DNA of 64,000 nt from Buxus sempervirens (GCA_947561395.2 OX387184.1:30308766-30372765); one strand, 5' to 3'. Shown: positions 31,601-43,052, counted from the stretch's first letter. Translations and numbers: made by a program. The notes: generated by a model not told the origin, from the letters alone.

Positions 31601-34022
31601 CTCATAGTTGAAAAACTGTAAGATATTTGAAATAAAAGAAACAAAATGTGTTTTGTTAGGTTCAATATTTTATGTTGACTTAATTCGGTGCCAAGAAGTC
31701 ATGGTTCAAACGGCATTGCAAATGGAGTTAAAATGAGCTTTTTATGCTCAACGTTAGATGAACGTTTGATGTGGCGTTTGAACGTTCAGTGTTTGCAGAG
31801 AAACCTGAGAGTGGCGTTCTCTAACGTTTAAGTTCTGCAGACAAACCCGAGAGTTGCGTTCTCTAACGTTTGATCTGGCGTTCGAACGACAATTTCTGAA
31901 GGGTGGCGTTTGATAAACGTTTGATGCACCGTTCGAACGTTCAATCTACGAATTTTGGAAAAAGTTACAAAAAATTGCATAACTTGTTTTAATTCGAATT
32001 GACTTCAAACTTCTTGGGGAACCTTTAAATAGGATTAGGGTCTTTCTAAACCTAAGAGAGCCACGTTTTAGAAGCCCTAAATATCCTTTTCTCTTCTGGA
32101 AAAGCCTTCTTCTAGGTTTTCCTCTTTTGAGCCACAAGACCTTTCTTTTCTTCTTTTCTTCTTTTCTTCTTTCTTCTTCTACCTTGGAGTTTCGGGTTGG
32201 GGAGACTGAATTGTGGGAGTTCTTACGGATACCAGGCGAGTTCGTTTGGGTGATTGGTTGAAAAGATCTTTAGAGTTCTGAAGTGTTGCTGTGGAGCAAA
32301 TCTGAAGAGTTCTTCAGATACTTTCAAGTCTGTGAGTTGCAGAGTCTAACATAGGGATGTTGAGTCGTCTGAACTACAGGTTATAAGTCTTCTTTTCATA
32401 TTGGATTTTTTAGGTGGCTCCTGCATAGCCCGGAGGGTTTTTCTCTAGTGAGTGTTCTCATATAGTTTTCCCTTTGTCACCAAATTGCTTTTCTTGTTTA
32501 TCTCTTTACATTCTTTATTTGTTTTGCAATTTGGGTGGCTTGCTTCTTAGCAATTATTTTCTGGATTTATTTTGAGGATTTGTTCATGCCTATTAATTGA
32601 GGACTTGTCTTTAATTAATAGAAAATTTTATTCCTCTGTGTTATTTCTTTTCACCTCCCTCTAGGTGTTGTTAGAGTCAAAACCCTGTTTTTCATGTTTG
32701 ATTCTGCATTTTTTATTAAATCAAATCCCAACGTGGTTGACCCAATCCAATTGATTTGAGTTGATATAGCCGTCCTCAGATAGGTTTGTCAAATTCATTA
32801 AATTCCCAACCATGAGAATGTGTGAGAGAAAAAGGAGGAGAAAATGGAGAGTTTCTGTGCATAAATATGCCTTTCCTTGAGAATTAGTGCATGCACAAAA
32901 ATAGAGCAAGGCTTAAGCTAGAGTTTTCCTATGGGGTGTAGGAAACCTAATTATGTTAATCTCAATGTAGTTGGGATCATTTGGGAACCTATATATATAT
33001 ATATATATATATATCTACAAAGAAGGGTTTATACTGTGGAAATATAGAGGAATACACATCCAATTCTCAAATGTTGGTGTGATCAGAAGAAGGATCCTCA
33101 ACTTTCATTATTGGTTTTTTTTCCTTTTAATTTCAGGTTTCAACAACGAGCCCAGCTATGTAATTGAAACCCTACATACATAATATTGGCTTCACAATCA
33201 TCCCACTGGTGTATCACTTGTATTGATTCTTGCAAACAAAAAACCACAAGAACAAAAAGAAAAAAAAAAAAAGAGGAAGGAATTGTCTGTCATTCAACAT
33301 AGGCATACACATTAAAAAGGGAAAACAGACACATGTTTTAGTAAGTTGCAATGCAGTCCAAATATTCAAAGAGGGAATTTCAGAGTTTGCTTCAATTTTT
33401 GCAGGAAGGAAGAAGTTCGGTGCTTGAGAAGGGGTGATCTCATTGAAGCATTAGCTGATAGTCTGCCGGTTAATACAATACGGTTTGGGTGCAATATAGT
33501 TTCCATCAAATTGGATCCTTTGACTTCGTATCCTATTCTCCAGCTTCATGATGGGAGTGTCATAAAAGCCAAGGTAATTTTTTGACATTTATCTTTTGAA
33601 CACCAACATCAAAGGTATTCATTTATGCATTAATAGGTTTAGTTGCCTCCAACTTTTAGCTTTTTGTGCAGCTGGTGGTGGCATGTGCAATACTGCACTT
33701 CCTTCTTCCTTCCTGTGTAGTATGCATGTTTATAACAATAAAATATCAGCAGCTACAATAGGACATTATAGTTATATAGTTCTATACCATTCTATAGGGG
33801 AGTCCCACAGCTTCTCAATTGAAATTTCCTACCCAAAGAGATCCCTCCTTTTCATTCATATTGATTTCTATTCCCCAGTTAGTTCGTTATCAGAATGCAC
33901 AGGTTATAACAATCTATGGAATCAGATGTTAGAACTTATGTACACCCATTGCACGTGCATTATCCATGTGCGACCCATATAAATATATAAATCTGTGCAT
34001 GCATAGATACATACATGCATAC

Positions 34023-34055
<33 letters not shown>

Positions 34056-35228
34056 TATATTTATATATTAATTTGTTTAGTTCATGTTTTTGGTACAGAC
34101 TGAACCAATTGACACCTGCAGTTACCTTAATTAGTACTTACAAGGTCTCAAGAGATAATTGTCAGAGAGGTGATTCATATGAGAATGTTAATAGATTTAA
34201 CTTTTAAGAACTCTGGAAAAAAATAATTACAGAGGTGATTTATATAAGCATTTTAGTCGGTTATTATATTTAATCCATATAGCACATCTTTGTTCTAATG
34301 CCTAGATGGTTATCTATGAGATGTGGTTATGTTAATAAGCTCAGAATTCATTTTTATCACAGGTTGTTATTGGATGTGATGGAGCAAACTCTATCACTGC
34401 CAAGTTCCTAGGTCTTAAACCTCCACAGCTTTCCTCCCTTAGTGGAATCAGAGGTTTCACCAATTATCCTGGTGGTCACGGATTTAACAATGATTTTGTT
34501 CGAATAAGAAAGGGTAGATGTATTCTCGGAAGAATTCCAATTGATGACAAGCTAATTTATTGGGTTGTAGGCCGTCCATGGACTCCTGAAGGTGCACAAT
34601 CTATTGCATTATAGAACTTATGTGTGTAATCACATGTCCTCTTGTATCTTTGTTTCATCTCAGAACAGTACCGTGCTTTTGTTTGATATGTGCAGATTCA
34701 AATGTTTCAAACAATTTGGAGCTCATCAGGCAGTCAACACCAGAGTCTATCAAGGACTTTCCTATAGAAATGGTGGAAATGATAAAGAACAGCGATCTTG
34801 ACTCGCTAAGTCTCGTTCGGTTGCGATACCGTTCACCATGGGAGATCCTAATGGGAAGCTTTTGTAGAGGGACAGTAGTGGTGGCAGGGGATGCCATGCA
34901 TGTTATGGGTCCATTCCTTGGACAGGGAGGGTCAGCTGGCCTGGAAGATGCAGTTGTGCTTGCGAGAAGTTTAGCAAAAGAGACGAAAATGGTGGATTCA
35001 GACAGGGATGGACAACATGGATTAATGCTAGAAGGAGTTGGAGCAGCACTTGATCAGTTCATGAAAGAGCGGCGAATGAGGTTGGTATGGCTATCAATGC
35101 AAACGTACCTCACTGGGTTGCTGCTCCAGACATCAGTACTAATGAAGTTTGTGGTTCTCATGCTTTTGCTGCTTCTCTTTGGCAGTAATTCACTGGGTCA
35201 TGTACAGTATGATTGTGGCCACCTCTAA
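28639..35228 (+). CDS. FAD-dependent monooxygenase, MO1 / salicylate hydroxylase-like (6 exons)
   Basis: Exons by GT-AG sites and continuous frame: 28639-28724, 29037-29183, 29268-29318, 33405-33573, 34363-34591, 34696-35228. Together they are 1215 nt, 404 aa plus stop. The protein has an N-terminal dinucleotide fold (IVIVGGGICGLATALAL, GxGxxG at residues 15-20), VLER closing the second strand, RCLRRGDLIEALAD, the DG motif VIGCDGANS (residues 154-161) and the GD motif VVVAGDAMHVMGPFLGQGG (288-306). All three FAD-site motifs of class A flavoprotein hydroxylases (PF01494) are kept. The C-terminus (~367-390) is strongly hydrophobic and may be a membrane tail. Length fits plant MO1-like proteins. 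Members use FAD and NAD(P)H to hydroxylate small substrates; the substrate here is unknown. The start ATG has a second in-frame ATG two codons later. Intron 3 (29319-33404) is enlarged by TEs. It looks intact. Confidence 0.92.
30085..30257 (-). mobile_element. tRNA-derived SINE-like copy in intron 3
   Basis: On the minus strand the text starts GGGTTGCTTAGTTGGTAAAG (box-A-like) and about 45 bp later has GGGTTCAAAACCTCC (box-B-like). This is the spacing and content of an RNA polymerase III tRNA-type promoter as in plant SINEs. The 3' limit is unclear. Confidence 0.5.
30398..31215. mobile_element. MITE-like element with GGTTGGG / CCCAACC ends in intron 3
   Basis: The left side carries AGAGCTGTAAGTAGG followed by GGGTTGGGTTGGG runs. 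The right side carries AAACCCAACCCAAGCTC and AAACTCAATAC, ending near GCGCTCTTATT. Inverted ends AGAGC… fit a hAT-type non-autonomous element, but they are imperfect and no target duplication was found. Confidence 0.35.
31654..32694 (+). mobile_element. Solo LTR, Sirevirus-like copia, in intron 3
   Basis: It begins TGTTAGGTTCAATATTT and ends TTTTTCA. TGTTT stands on both sides (31649-31653 and 32695-32699), a perfect 5-bp target duplication, so 1041 bp is a complete solo LTR. Its start resembles the Sirevirus-like LTR ending at 43381. It carries a cluster of AACGTT/GTTCGAACG motifs at 31740-31945 and a TTTAAATAGG TATA-like box near 32026. The perfect duplication suggests a relatively recent insertion followed by LTR-LTR recombination. 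It is in the same orientation as the host gene. Confidence 0.88.
32991..33014. repeat. (TA)n microsatellite in intron 3
   Basis: Twelve TA units just upstream of exon 4. Confidence 0.9.
34025..34053. repeat. (AC)n microsatellite in intron 4
   Basis: About fourteen uninterrupted AC units. Confidence 0.9.
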
Positions 35229-35727
35229 GTTCATAGCAAATTGGATAAGCTTTCTTATTCTGTTTGTTGTTTGATGGAGTTGTTTTGTTCAATGGCTGTA
35301 AAACCATTAATTCCAAAATTTGCAGTTATTAATGAGTTTATGAATATTGTCCCTTAATGACAAACATTTAAGCCACCAAAGTGTCTCTTTTTACTTTCTT
35401 TGAAGAAGCCTTTTTTTTTTTTTTTCCACTTTTTGTTTCCCAACTAAAGATGATCACCTATTTATTTGCTTTAAATTTATCGCATCAAAAGAATAAGATA
35501 AAGTAATTTATTTTATTGGGGCAAATTTCTTAGTCCAGAATTTGCACCCATATTAATATTTTAAAAATTGAATTGAAATTTCAAGTAAAAGGTCAAACCA
35601 AGTCCAACCATGTTGTTGGTGAGACCAATTCCGTTAAATGTTTTGGGCACAAGCACAGCAATAAAAGATCAACTTCTTTCAAGTTTGTATGCTATATATT
35701 ATTGAACTGGAGATTTGATGAGGGATG
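35229..35727. other. 3' flank of the monooxygenase gene
   Basis: Contains the likely untranslated end (ATTAATGAGTTTATGAATATT near 35325 is a possible weak poly(A) signal region) and a T17-type run near 35410. No gene. Confidence 0.4.
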
Positions 35728-35945
35728 GCATCACCTGCACTTTTATTCTGCATTGGTTGTTGGTCTTTTAGAGGAATGCAGCCACATGGAGTATTTGATG
35801 GTTAGTGTCTTATTAAAAATAAAAACTTCCTTGTGTTTACAACCAAAAGAAACTCTCAACCGCCAAATACTTCATGTGGTAGCATATTTCTCAAAGAATA
35901 GCAACCGATGCAAGATAAACTGCAGGTAATGGTCATGCATTTTAG
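35728..35945. ncRNA. Imperfect ~220-nt foldback, small-RNA-precursor-like
   Basis: The left arm (about 35728-35815) pairs with the right arm (about 35855-35945). Matching blocks are CACCTGCA / TACCTGCAG, TGCATTGGTTG / TGCATCGGTTG, CCACATGGAGTATTTG / CCACATGAAGTATTTG and GGTT. Mismatches are spread as small bulges, with a loop of ~40-45 nt. That shape fits a plant miRNA or young inverted-repeat precursor more than a MITE, because no terminal signature or target duplication is seen. It does not match any miRNA I recognise. A 118-codon open frame across it (35573-35929) is unsupported. Confidence 0.4.
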
Positions 35946-36118
35946 TGCAAGACCCAAGGTTTGAAATCCTCTTGCATAGGCAAATATGGGAAAACGGCTA
36001 TGTTAAACATGCCATACCTGACTCACTCCGACCTTGGACCAAAATGGCCCGTGGTCCAAGCTGTCATGCATGGGCGCCTATTTGTCCATTTAAATAAAAA
36101 AAAATTAAAGCTAATAAC

Positions 36119-36266
36119 TAGAATGACATAAAACCAATTTGGATTTATGCCTGAAAGTTTCACTATCGAAGCTATGTTTTTACTTAGATAGTTAATAGGA
36201 AAGTATATAGAAAAGAAAAAAGATTTGCATATGGTTTTTATTGATTTGGAAAAAGCATATGATACA
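36119..36266 (+). mobile_element. LINE reverse-transcriptase fragment
   Basis: The frame reads NQFGFMPESFTIEAMFLLR, a stop codon, then KYIEKKKDLHMVFIDLEKAY D, the RT region with motif A (F-x-D-L-x-K-A-Y-D) of plant RTE/L1-like LINEs. Only ~50 residues remain, with one in-frame stop. Confidence 0.75.
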
Positions 36267-37488
36267 TGTGCACACCCCTTTTGGTCGAGTCAGGCACATG
36301 GATCAGGTTTGGGAGTCGTCACATGTATTGAGTGCGAGTATAGGTGATCACCCGGTTTAACCTAGTATGATCCAGAGACCCAGATAAGTAAACCAATTGT
36401 AACCTAGGGAAATCCTTAGACACCTTAGGTCACCCTACAAATTGCAACTTCCATATAACTTGGTTGGACTAGTTTATTGGGTTGGCTTCTTTTTGGGCAT
36501 TTTATTCCATTTTTCTTTTGAAGCACACTTGGACTTTTGAAGCATGAGCCAGATCGGATCAGATCTATTTTGGTTAAACCTAAAGGCTTTCTTTTATTAA
36601 ACCAATTTCCAGATGAGTGGGTCTCATATGTGGGCCCCGTTGGAAGGTACACGGTCCATTGGTGAATGGGCCAAAACCCGGTTTGTTAGGGAAGCTTGAC
36701 CCAAGCAATAATTTGGGCCCGCTCGATGAACACAGATCCACTAAATAATTTCCTCTCTTTTTGTTCTTTACCTTTTTTTTTAAATGTTTTTCTAAATCTC
36801 ACTAGCGGAAAGCATGCACTATGAGCGTGTTGAAATGGAAAATGAAAATATAATTATTTTTTTTTCTTAGATAACGTGACATGATTTGTTAAAGCAAAGC
36901 ATCATAAAATGTTTTTAGATTTTTAATTCCGCAGAAAATAATGTCATTATATTTTAGATATTTAAGAGTGCAAGAAATCATTATTTAATCATAAAATTTT
37001 AAATACTTACAATTTTTAAAGATACTTATGTAATCTCTACGTAATAATTATCTGTTCACATAATCCAATATATTGGATTGATAAACGAGAATTTTACTTG
37101 CTATAAGAAACTAATTGGATCGAGAGATAATCCTAATTGTATGGAGTGATAATCCCTGTGCATAATAATTTTATTTAAAATAGGAAACAAATAACATAGA
37201 ATTTAATTAGAGTTAATTGAGTTTAAAATAGATATTACAGAAAGAAAAATGGATTAAATTAGTTTCAAACTACCTAATCTGTGGATAAATATTAGGGCAT
37301 TGCTATAACTACCTACCAAATTGGGAAAGTAAATTTTTAGTGGGGCCATTTTGAGAATAGAATGTTAATCTCCTCAATTCCCTTTATATATTGGTAAAGA
37401 TTAGATATAAATGCAAACGTGACAGACCCCAAAGCAAAAAAAACAAAAAAACAAAAAGCAAAAAAACAGAAACAAAAATAAAAATATC
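36267..37488. other. Intergenic, AT-rich
   Basis: No gene. 36280-36720 is slightly GC-richer (GACCCAGATAAG, GGTGGGTCTCATATGTGGGCC-type text) and could be an old repeat. An A-rich (CAAAAA)n-like stretch lies at 37430-37480. Confidence 0.4.
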
Positions 37489-37572
37489 GTGTTTTCTACT
37501 TAAAATTGAAACCAATCCTCAAGAGAGGTTTCAATCAATGGCGTTTGTTAGTTTCATGTTGAAAGAAAAGTC
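37489..37572 (+). pseudogene. Duplicated exon-like segment, copy 1, left half
   Basis: Homologous to 42447-42530 (GTG.TCT.CTTAAA, CAATCC.C.AGAGAGGTTTCA, GGC.TTTGTTAGTTTCATG). The right half of this copy lies beyond the solo LTR at 40067-40168. Confidence 0.6.
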
Positions 37573-40066
37573 TGTAAGATCCCGAATTTTGGTTAACGTT
37601 AATTTCGAGAATTAATTAAGAAATTCTAATTATAGTTAATTGTGGAATTTTCAGATATCCAAGAAATAGGGGTAAATTGGGGATTCGATCAATTAAGCTC
37701 GGAGAGCAGTAAATTATGGTTTGTAGCTTTGTTAATAATAAGTGGAATTATTATATTATTCACATTCAGTTGTTTAAAGAGGTGCTAATGTAGGTGATTA
37801 AGTGGAGAAGCAAATCAGGGGATCGAATGGCTAGGGGAGCTGTTCATGTAGGAAATGCGTAGGCGAGCAACTAGCAAATCACGGTTCAAATTGGTTCGAG
37901 CGCCAAGGAGAGGTATAAAGAGTCGGCTTGTTTCATTTGGTTGGTTTCACACAAATTTTTGGGAAAGGGAAATTTCTGTCGGAGCATAACCAGAGCAAGG
38001 AGAAGAGAAGGTGAGCTGAGAATCAGGAGTGAGAGCGTTGGAGATCCTCGGAGGAGAACTACTTGCTGATCTGAGATCCCAGCGACTGGAGATTTTGGAG
38101 GTGCGATCATTTTAGTGCTAGATCTACAAGAGATAAGGTAAGATCGGTTAATCCCTCGATTGTGAGCAAATTGAGTGTGAAGCAAGGTTAGAACTCAGAT
38201 CTAATCAGATCTGATTGTTCCTGTATAGTAGAGTCAAGCAGCTGTTGAAAATTCTCACTTCGGAGTTGCGTTGATCAAAGAATTTGGAAGCTAGAAGACT
38301 GAGTTAGCTATCCAAGTAAGTAGCACCAGATTTATACCTGGATTTGCAACCGATTGCACAGTTTGATTTGAATATATGTGATGTAAATTGAGATTGTCAT
38401 TAAGGAACTGATTATTGGGGAAAATTCCAGTTCGGAGCATGATCTTAGTAGGATTAATTTCAATTTGGACTTAAATGACTATTAGAGGTATTAGGAGTTT
38501 GAGATTGCCATCGTAGAGGTTTAATTTCCAGTCAGTCATGGTTGATTTGAGCTAACAGAGGCTAAAAACCTCTGTCGGAGAAATCAAGGGGTATCCGCTA
38601 AGTGCCGCCCACTAAGTTTGATAAGCGGTACTCAGCGGCAGTTCGATTTTTGGTATGCGCCGACTGCCGCCTCCTATCGCTTACTGGGCGCAAGTCAGCG
38701 CACCCTCCAAAAACCTGTAGAAGTTTCTAAACGTAAATTTGAGGTGGTTTTCCCAATTCGATGGTTCAAAAACTTGTCTGGAAGTTGGATTAAGAGATTA
38801 TAAATGTGACTAAGTGTTTGTAACTTGCTAGAACTACTCCATCAATTGTTAGTAGGATTTATTATGATTAAAGGTTAGTTTTAAGGTGATTATTAAGTGA
38901 GTAAGTTGCTGGTTTGGCCCTATGAACTCATGGTTTGGATTGGTTCGTACTTTATTATTAATTTCTGTTTTGTGACACCTTCTAAGTGGAGTTTTATCAG
39001 ATTTTAGTATGCTGGGCAGAACTTGTAAAATGGTTTTCTTTAGTAAAGGTTTGTATCAAAAGTTTTTGATGGTTGTTCTTGGTTTTGGAAAATTACGATT
39101 AAAGTTTTATGAGTTAATGTTTTGGTCCTGAGCGACCGGATGAGTTGTTTTGTGATGGTAATACCAGAGGTTGGTATATTCTGTTGCTACCAGAGGTTGG
39201 TTGGTGTGTGAGTTGTCTTGCTTTGGTCTAGCTTGTCCCGGATCTTAGACTAATCTTAGTAATGTAATGAGTTGCCTTTATTGTGGTAATTGCATGGCCA
39301 TGAGTGTTGCCATGACCAGGGTAGAGCAGCCCGTGTTCCTTGGTAGGCAGGGTTGTCAATGTCGAAACTCGGAGTAGGCCGGCATTGGATGACGAAGTTC
39401 CTGACTAGGCAGTCATTTCAGAGTTCCGTGTCTATGTTGACTGGACTATGTTCCAAGAGGCTTGGATGTCACTCCGACATGTAAATTACACAATACAAGT
39501 GAACTCCATGACATTGGCCACGCGTGTATGGTTTATGATTGCTGTTTGGTTTTTGGTTGTATTCTAACATTGAGAACTTGTGATTTCCAACCGTATGATC
39601 GTTCTTATTGGTTAGTCGTGATTGTATATTATTCATGGCATCTCTTAGAAATGTTATAAACTGTTTTCATCATGCATGTGTTACTTGCTGGGATATTCGT
39701 ATCTCACTACTTTAGTTTTGTTTTGGTTTCAGATACTCTCGGTGAGGACTTGTCTGTTGGGGTAGAGCCTGCTGATTTCTATAGGAGAGAGGATTATTAC
39801 TACCCTTAGTTACTGTAGGTCATGGTTGTGATTTTGAAAACTATGGAATGTGGATTGGTTTAAACTTAGTTGATATTAAATCTTGCTTAGAATTGTTAAA
39901 CCTCATGTGGTTGGATTTTTCCACGCTTATTAAATGAAACCTTATTTTCCACACTCTGATGTATGCCCACGAATCATGTGGAGTTGATGTTTGAAATGTG
40001 GCCCATACCTAACCTCCGTGAGACGTGTTATATTTTTATTGAACAACACGGATCCGGGGCGTTACA
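37573..40066 (+). mobile_element. Solo LTR, chromovirus (Tekay/Del-like) gypsy
   Basis: It begins TGTAAGATCCCGAATTTTGG and ends GGGGCGTTACA, typical of long Tekay/Del-type LTRs (here 2494 bp). AAGTC precedes and AAGGC follows, a 4-of-5 target duplication. The paralogous segment at 42447-42627 lacks it, confirming the insertion. No internal region remains, so it is a recombined solo LTR. Confidence 0.85.
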
Positions 40067-40168
40067 AAGGCGAAGAAGACAACCTTGAAAAAGTCAAAGA
40101 TCCTTCAAACTGCAGATTACGGGTAGTGACTAGTAGTATGATCTTGGAGAAGAACTTGATTATATACC
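40067..40168 (+). pseudogene. Duplicated exon-like segment, copy 1, right half
   Basis: In frame it reads EEDNLEKVKDPSNCRLRVVT and SSMILEKNLIIY. The paralogue at 42530-42627 reads KEEYLNKVKDPSNRRFRVVT and DSMILENNRIIY. Substitutions keep the frame over ~33 residues, which points to a real coding exon. The family is not recognised. Confidence 0.45.
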
Positions 40169-40999
40169 TTCAAATTGAAGATTAGATCAGTTTGTTGCTC
40201 TTCGTAGGAGTTCTGATTCAAGCTAGCCATGTTTATCTTGATAGGACCATTATATCTCTCATTCTACTAATGGCATGTGGCTCTAATGACCATAAGCTTC
40301 ACAATATTGAATCGTTAACTCTATCAATTTCTTGTTACTATTTACTTGTGATTTTATAGAACTTTTGGAAGTAAATTTGCTATTTTCATTGCTTCGTTTT
40401 TTTCTTAAGCTGAAGTGTAACACAGTTTCACAAGTTCTAGGAATTTGAATTTGTTTGGACGATTCTATCATGCAGTTAACTTCAATTCTCCCTTTAGATC
40501 ACTGGATGTATATGTTTTGATTGATATATGTTATGGTTCCATTGATCGAATTAAATTTAAAAAAATAGGGATTTAGGGGCTATTTATTAGTGTCAGTTGC
40601 ACTCTTTCCTTAGTTCGTTCCACATTTCTTTTTGTTTTCTTTACAAACCCCAGCAGAATTCACAGCCTCACGACTTGGGGCAGTTTCTTGCTCTAATACC
40701 TATGTATAAAAGGTCTTTGGATATGGTGGAACAATATAAGTGTTTATTCATTTACATTTTGTTAAGATGTTTGATGTTTGCTGATGTTATGTTTGATTTT
40801 AAGATGTATATTGGAATGTTTCACCTTCCATCCGTGATGGTCCATATCTTCATTTTTTGGAGAAACATATACTCAAAGTTTATGCATTAGGAGTTTGGAG
40901 CAAGGTTGCCAAGGTATTGACAGATTATGTTGATGGCATGATCCATGTAGATGCAAAATAACTAGATGTGAGCAGTAGAAGTCATACCAAGTTACTGAG
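40169..40999. other. Intergenic, nothing firm
   Basis: An open frame at 40597-40890 contains QNSQPHDLGQFLALIPMYKR, which has a somewhat coding look, but no family or splice structure supports it. Confidence 0.35.
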
Positions 41000-41969
41000 T
41001 GTTGAAGAATTATTTCAATGTTATGACAATTGGATGACAAAATTATATTGAAGCTAATGAATTTTTGTGAGATGTGTGTAGAGAAAAGGTTGGAAGTAAA
41101 AAGGCTTTGCTTTGAAGGGGAAGAAGAACTTTTTACATGAATTGTTTAAAATTAGTTTCAAATTCTGTTATAACAGTTAGCTACTTTGTTTTCTTTAACT
41201 AAATGTTTGTTATAGCAGTTAGTTAGTTGAGTGAGAGTTGTTGAAAAGGCTCTCTGAGATTCTTCTAAAATTGGCTGATTTGAAGGGAGAAGAAGTGAAG
41301 TTCTAGAGAGTTCTTCTCAGAAATTTAACTAACAGTATAGGTTCTGGAGTAGAGTTAGTGGTTTAAGAAGTGAGAAGAAAACAAAGCATTAATGTTGGGA
41401 TTTTGGAGTCTTGATCTTGAGCACTTGAAAAGGGTTCTAAGATTGAAGAAAGAAGACAAAACAGAGAAAAGAAGAGTTTCTGATTCTATAGCTCTTGAAA
41501 TTCATTCTAAAAAGAATAATTTGTCTGATTTCTTAGAAGGGAAATCAGTTGAAAATTTGACTATGGATTGACAGATCTGCTGGTGAGATGAAGGTAGATT
41601 TGTTGCTGATTTTTTGAGAAAGAAAATTGAAGTTGAATTCACAGTTGCTGATTGCTTTGGTGGAATCCAAACTTGTGAGAAGCCTTGGTGGATTCCAAGA
41701 CTTGTAGAGAGAGATCAAGAAGCTGTATTAAGTAAGGTAACAGTGTTGAAATTTCTGAATTGTAAATCTGAAACATTGTACTTCTTCTTTACTATATTGG
41801 ATTGATTTTTCAGGTTGGTCTCCTCAATCAGACCTGAGGTTTTTCCTAGATGGAATTCTAGGTTTTCCTCGTAAAAATTTGGTGTCTACTTGTCTGTACT
41901 TTTACTTGTTATTTATGAATTTGATTGAACTAAATCCATAGAGAAGGGACCTAGAAATCTAAATTTTCA
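41000..41969 (+). mobile_element. Solo LTR, Sirevirus/Maximus-like copia
   Basis: It begins TGTTGAAGAATTATTTC and ends AAATTTTCA. CTGAG precedes (40995-40999) and CTAAG follows (41970-41974), a 4-of-5 target duplication. The phrase GGTTTTCCTCGTAAAAATTT near the end is typical of plant Sirevirus LTRs. 970 bp; no internal region. Confidence 0.7.
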
Positions 41970-42446
41970 CTAAGTAACTTTGATATTGGCTATTTTTGAA
42001 GAGCTAGAACTATTATTTTGGTGCCCTAAAATGAGAGAAGGGGAAAGAAAAATGTTAATGAAATTTAGATCCGGATTTAGTCATTTCCTAACAGCTCTCA
42101 CAAACTGTTTCTTTTTTATTTTTTATTTTTTCTGGGAATTTAAAATTAAAAAAAAAAGGCTATTGATCAAATGGTATTTCCATCAAAATGCATAGGAATA
42201 ACTTATAAAGGTTTCTTTCTTCTATCATATCTTAATTCTTATACATTTACTTATTCCACAAGATTTTAATTCTTTTAAAGCTAAGAACAACATCAAACTC
42301 AGATATGAAAACATGATATTAAATTTGTTTTTCATGAATATTTTTTTCGCCTCTATTTTACTCTTCTTCACACTTAATTTGTTGGAAGGATGATGCAACA
42401 AATATATTCTGCTAGAGTTACTTGAAATAGATTGATGAAAGACAGC
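41970..42446. other. Intergenic, AT-rich
   Basis: Nothing recognised. Confidence 0.4.
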
Positions 42447-42627
42447 GTGATCTCTGCTTAAACATGAAATCAATCCACGAGAGAGGTTTCATTTAGTGGC
42501 ATTTGTTAGTTTCATGGTTAGTGGAAAGGCAAAGAAGAATATCTCAATAAGGTCAAAGATCCTTCAAATCGCAGATTCCGGGTAGTGACTGATAGTATGA
42601 TCTTGGAGAATAACAGGATTATATACC
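42447..42627 (+). pseudogene. Duplicated exon-like segment, copy 2 (unsplit)
   Basis: Contiguous paralogue of 37489-37572 plus 40067-40168. It reads KEEYLNKVKDPSNRRFRVVT then DSMILENNRIIY in one frame. Homology ends at ATATACC, where partial LTR sequence takes over. An acceptor-like GGTTAG stands before the coding-like part. It is probably a duplicated exon of an unknown gene. Confidence 0.45.
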
Positions 42628-43052
42628 ATGTGGTACGCTGTTTGCCGTGATTTCTATATTATCGTTTTTCTAGTTGTTGTTCTGGTTTAATCGTTCACCT
42701 CATGACTTATTTTATATAAACATGGACTGATTTTATGCATGCACCTTGCTACTTGTTGAGATTTATTCTCACTTTGGTTTCTCCCATTTTTTCAGGTACT
42801 CTTGGTGAGGACGACGAGCTTGTGCTAGTATGTAAATGGGTAGTTAGTTTGGTTGTGAAATTAGTTTCATGAGATTAAGAACATTGTAATTGTTAAAGAT
42901 TAGTTGTTAGTGGATATTATTTCTTGTTTCCGCATAGAACTCTGATGATGAAAGTTAATAAAGGCTTAAATGGATTCAAATTTTTAGTTGCTTTTGTTAC
43001 TTACCATAACACCTCGGGTTTTGGGAAATGGACCCGGAACCGGGGTGTTACA
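42628..43052 (+). mobile_element. Partial chromovirus LTR (3' part only)
   Basis: It ends CCGGGGTGTTACA and resembles the 3' portion of the solo LTR at 37573-40066 (CATGCA…CTTGCT…, TACTCTTGGTGAGGAC, ..GGGTGTTACA). The 5' part is missing; the right end abuts the Sirevirus-like LTR. Confidence 0.65.

Noticed and set aside
33596-33982. A 128-codon plus-strand open frame
   Set aside because: Lies wholly in intron 4 of the monooxygenase and has no family resemblance.
35573-35929. A 118-codon plus-strand open frame downstream of the monooxygenase
   Set aside because: It crosses the imperfect foldback and has no recognisable domain; the hairpin explains the region better.
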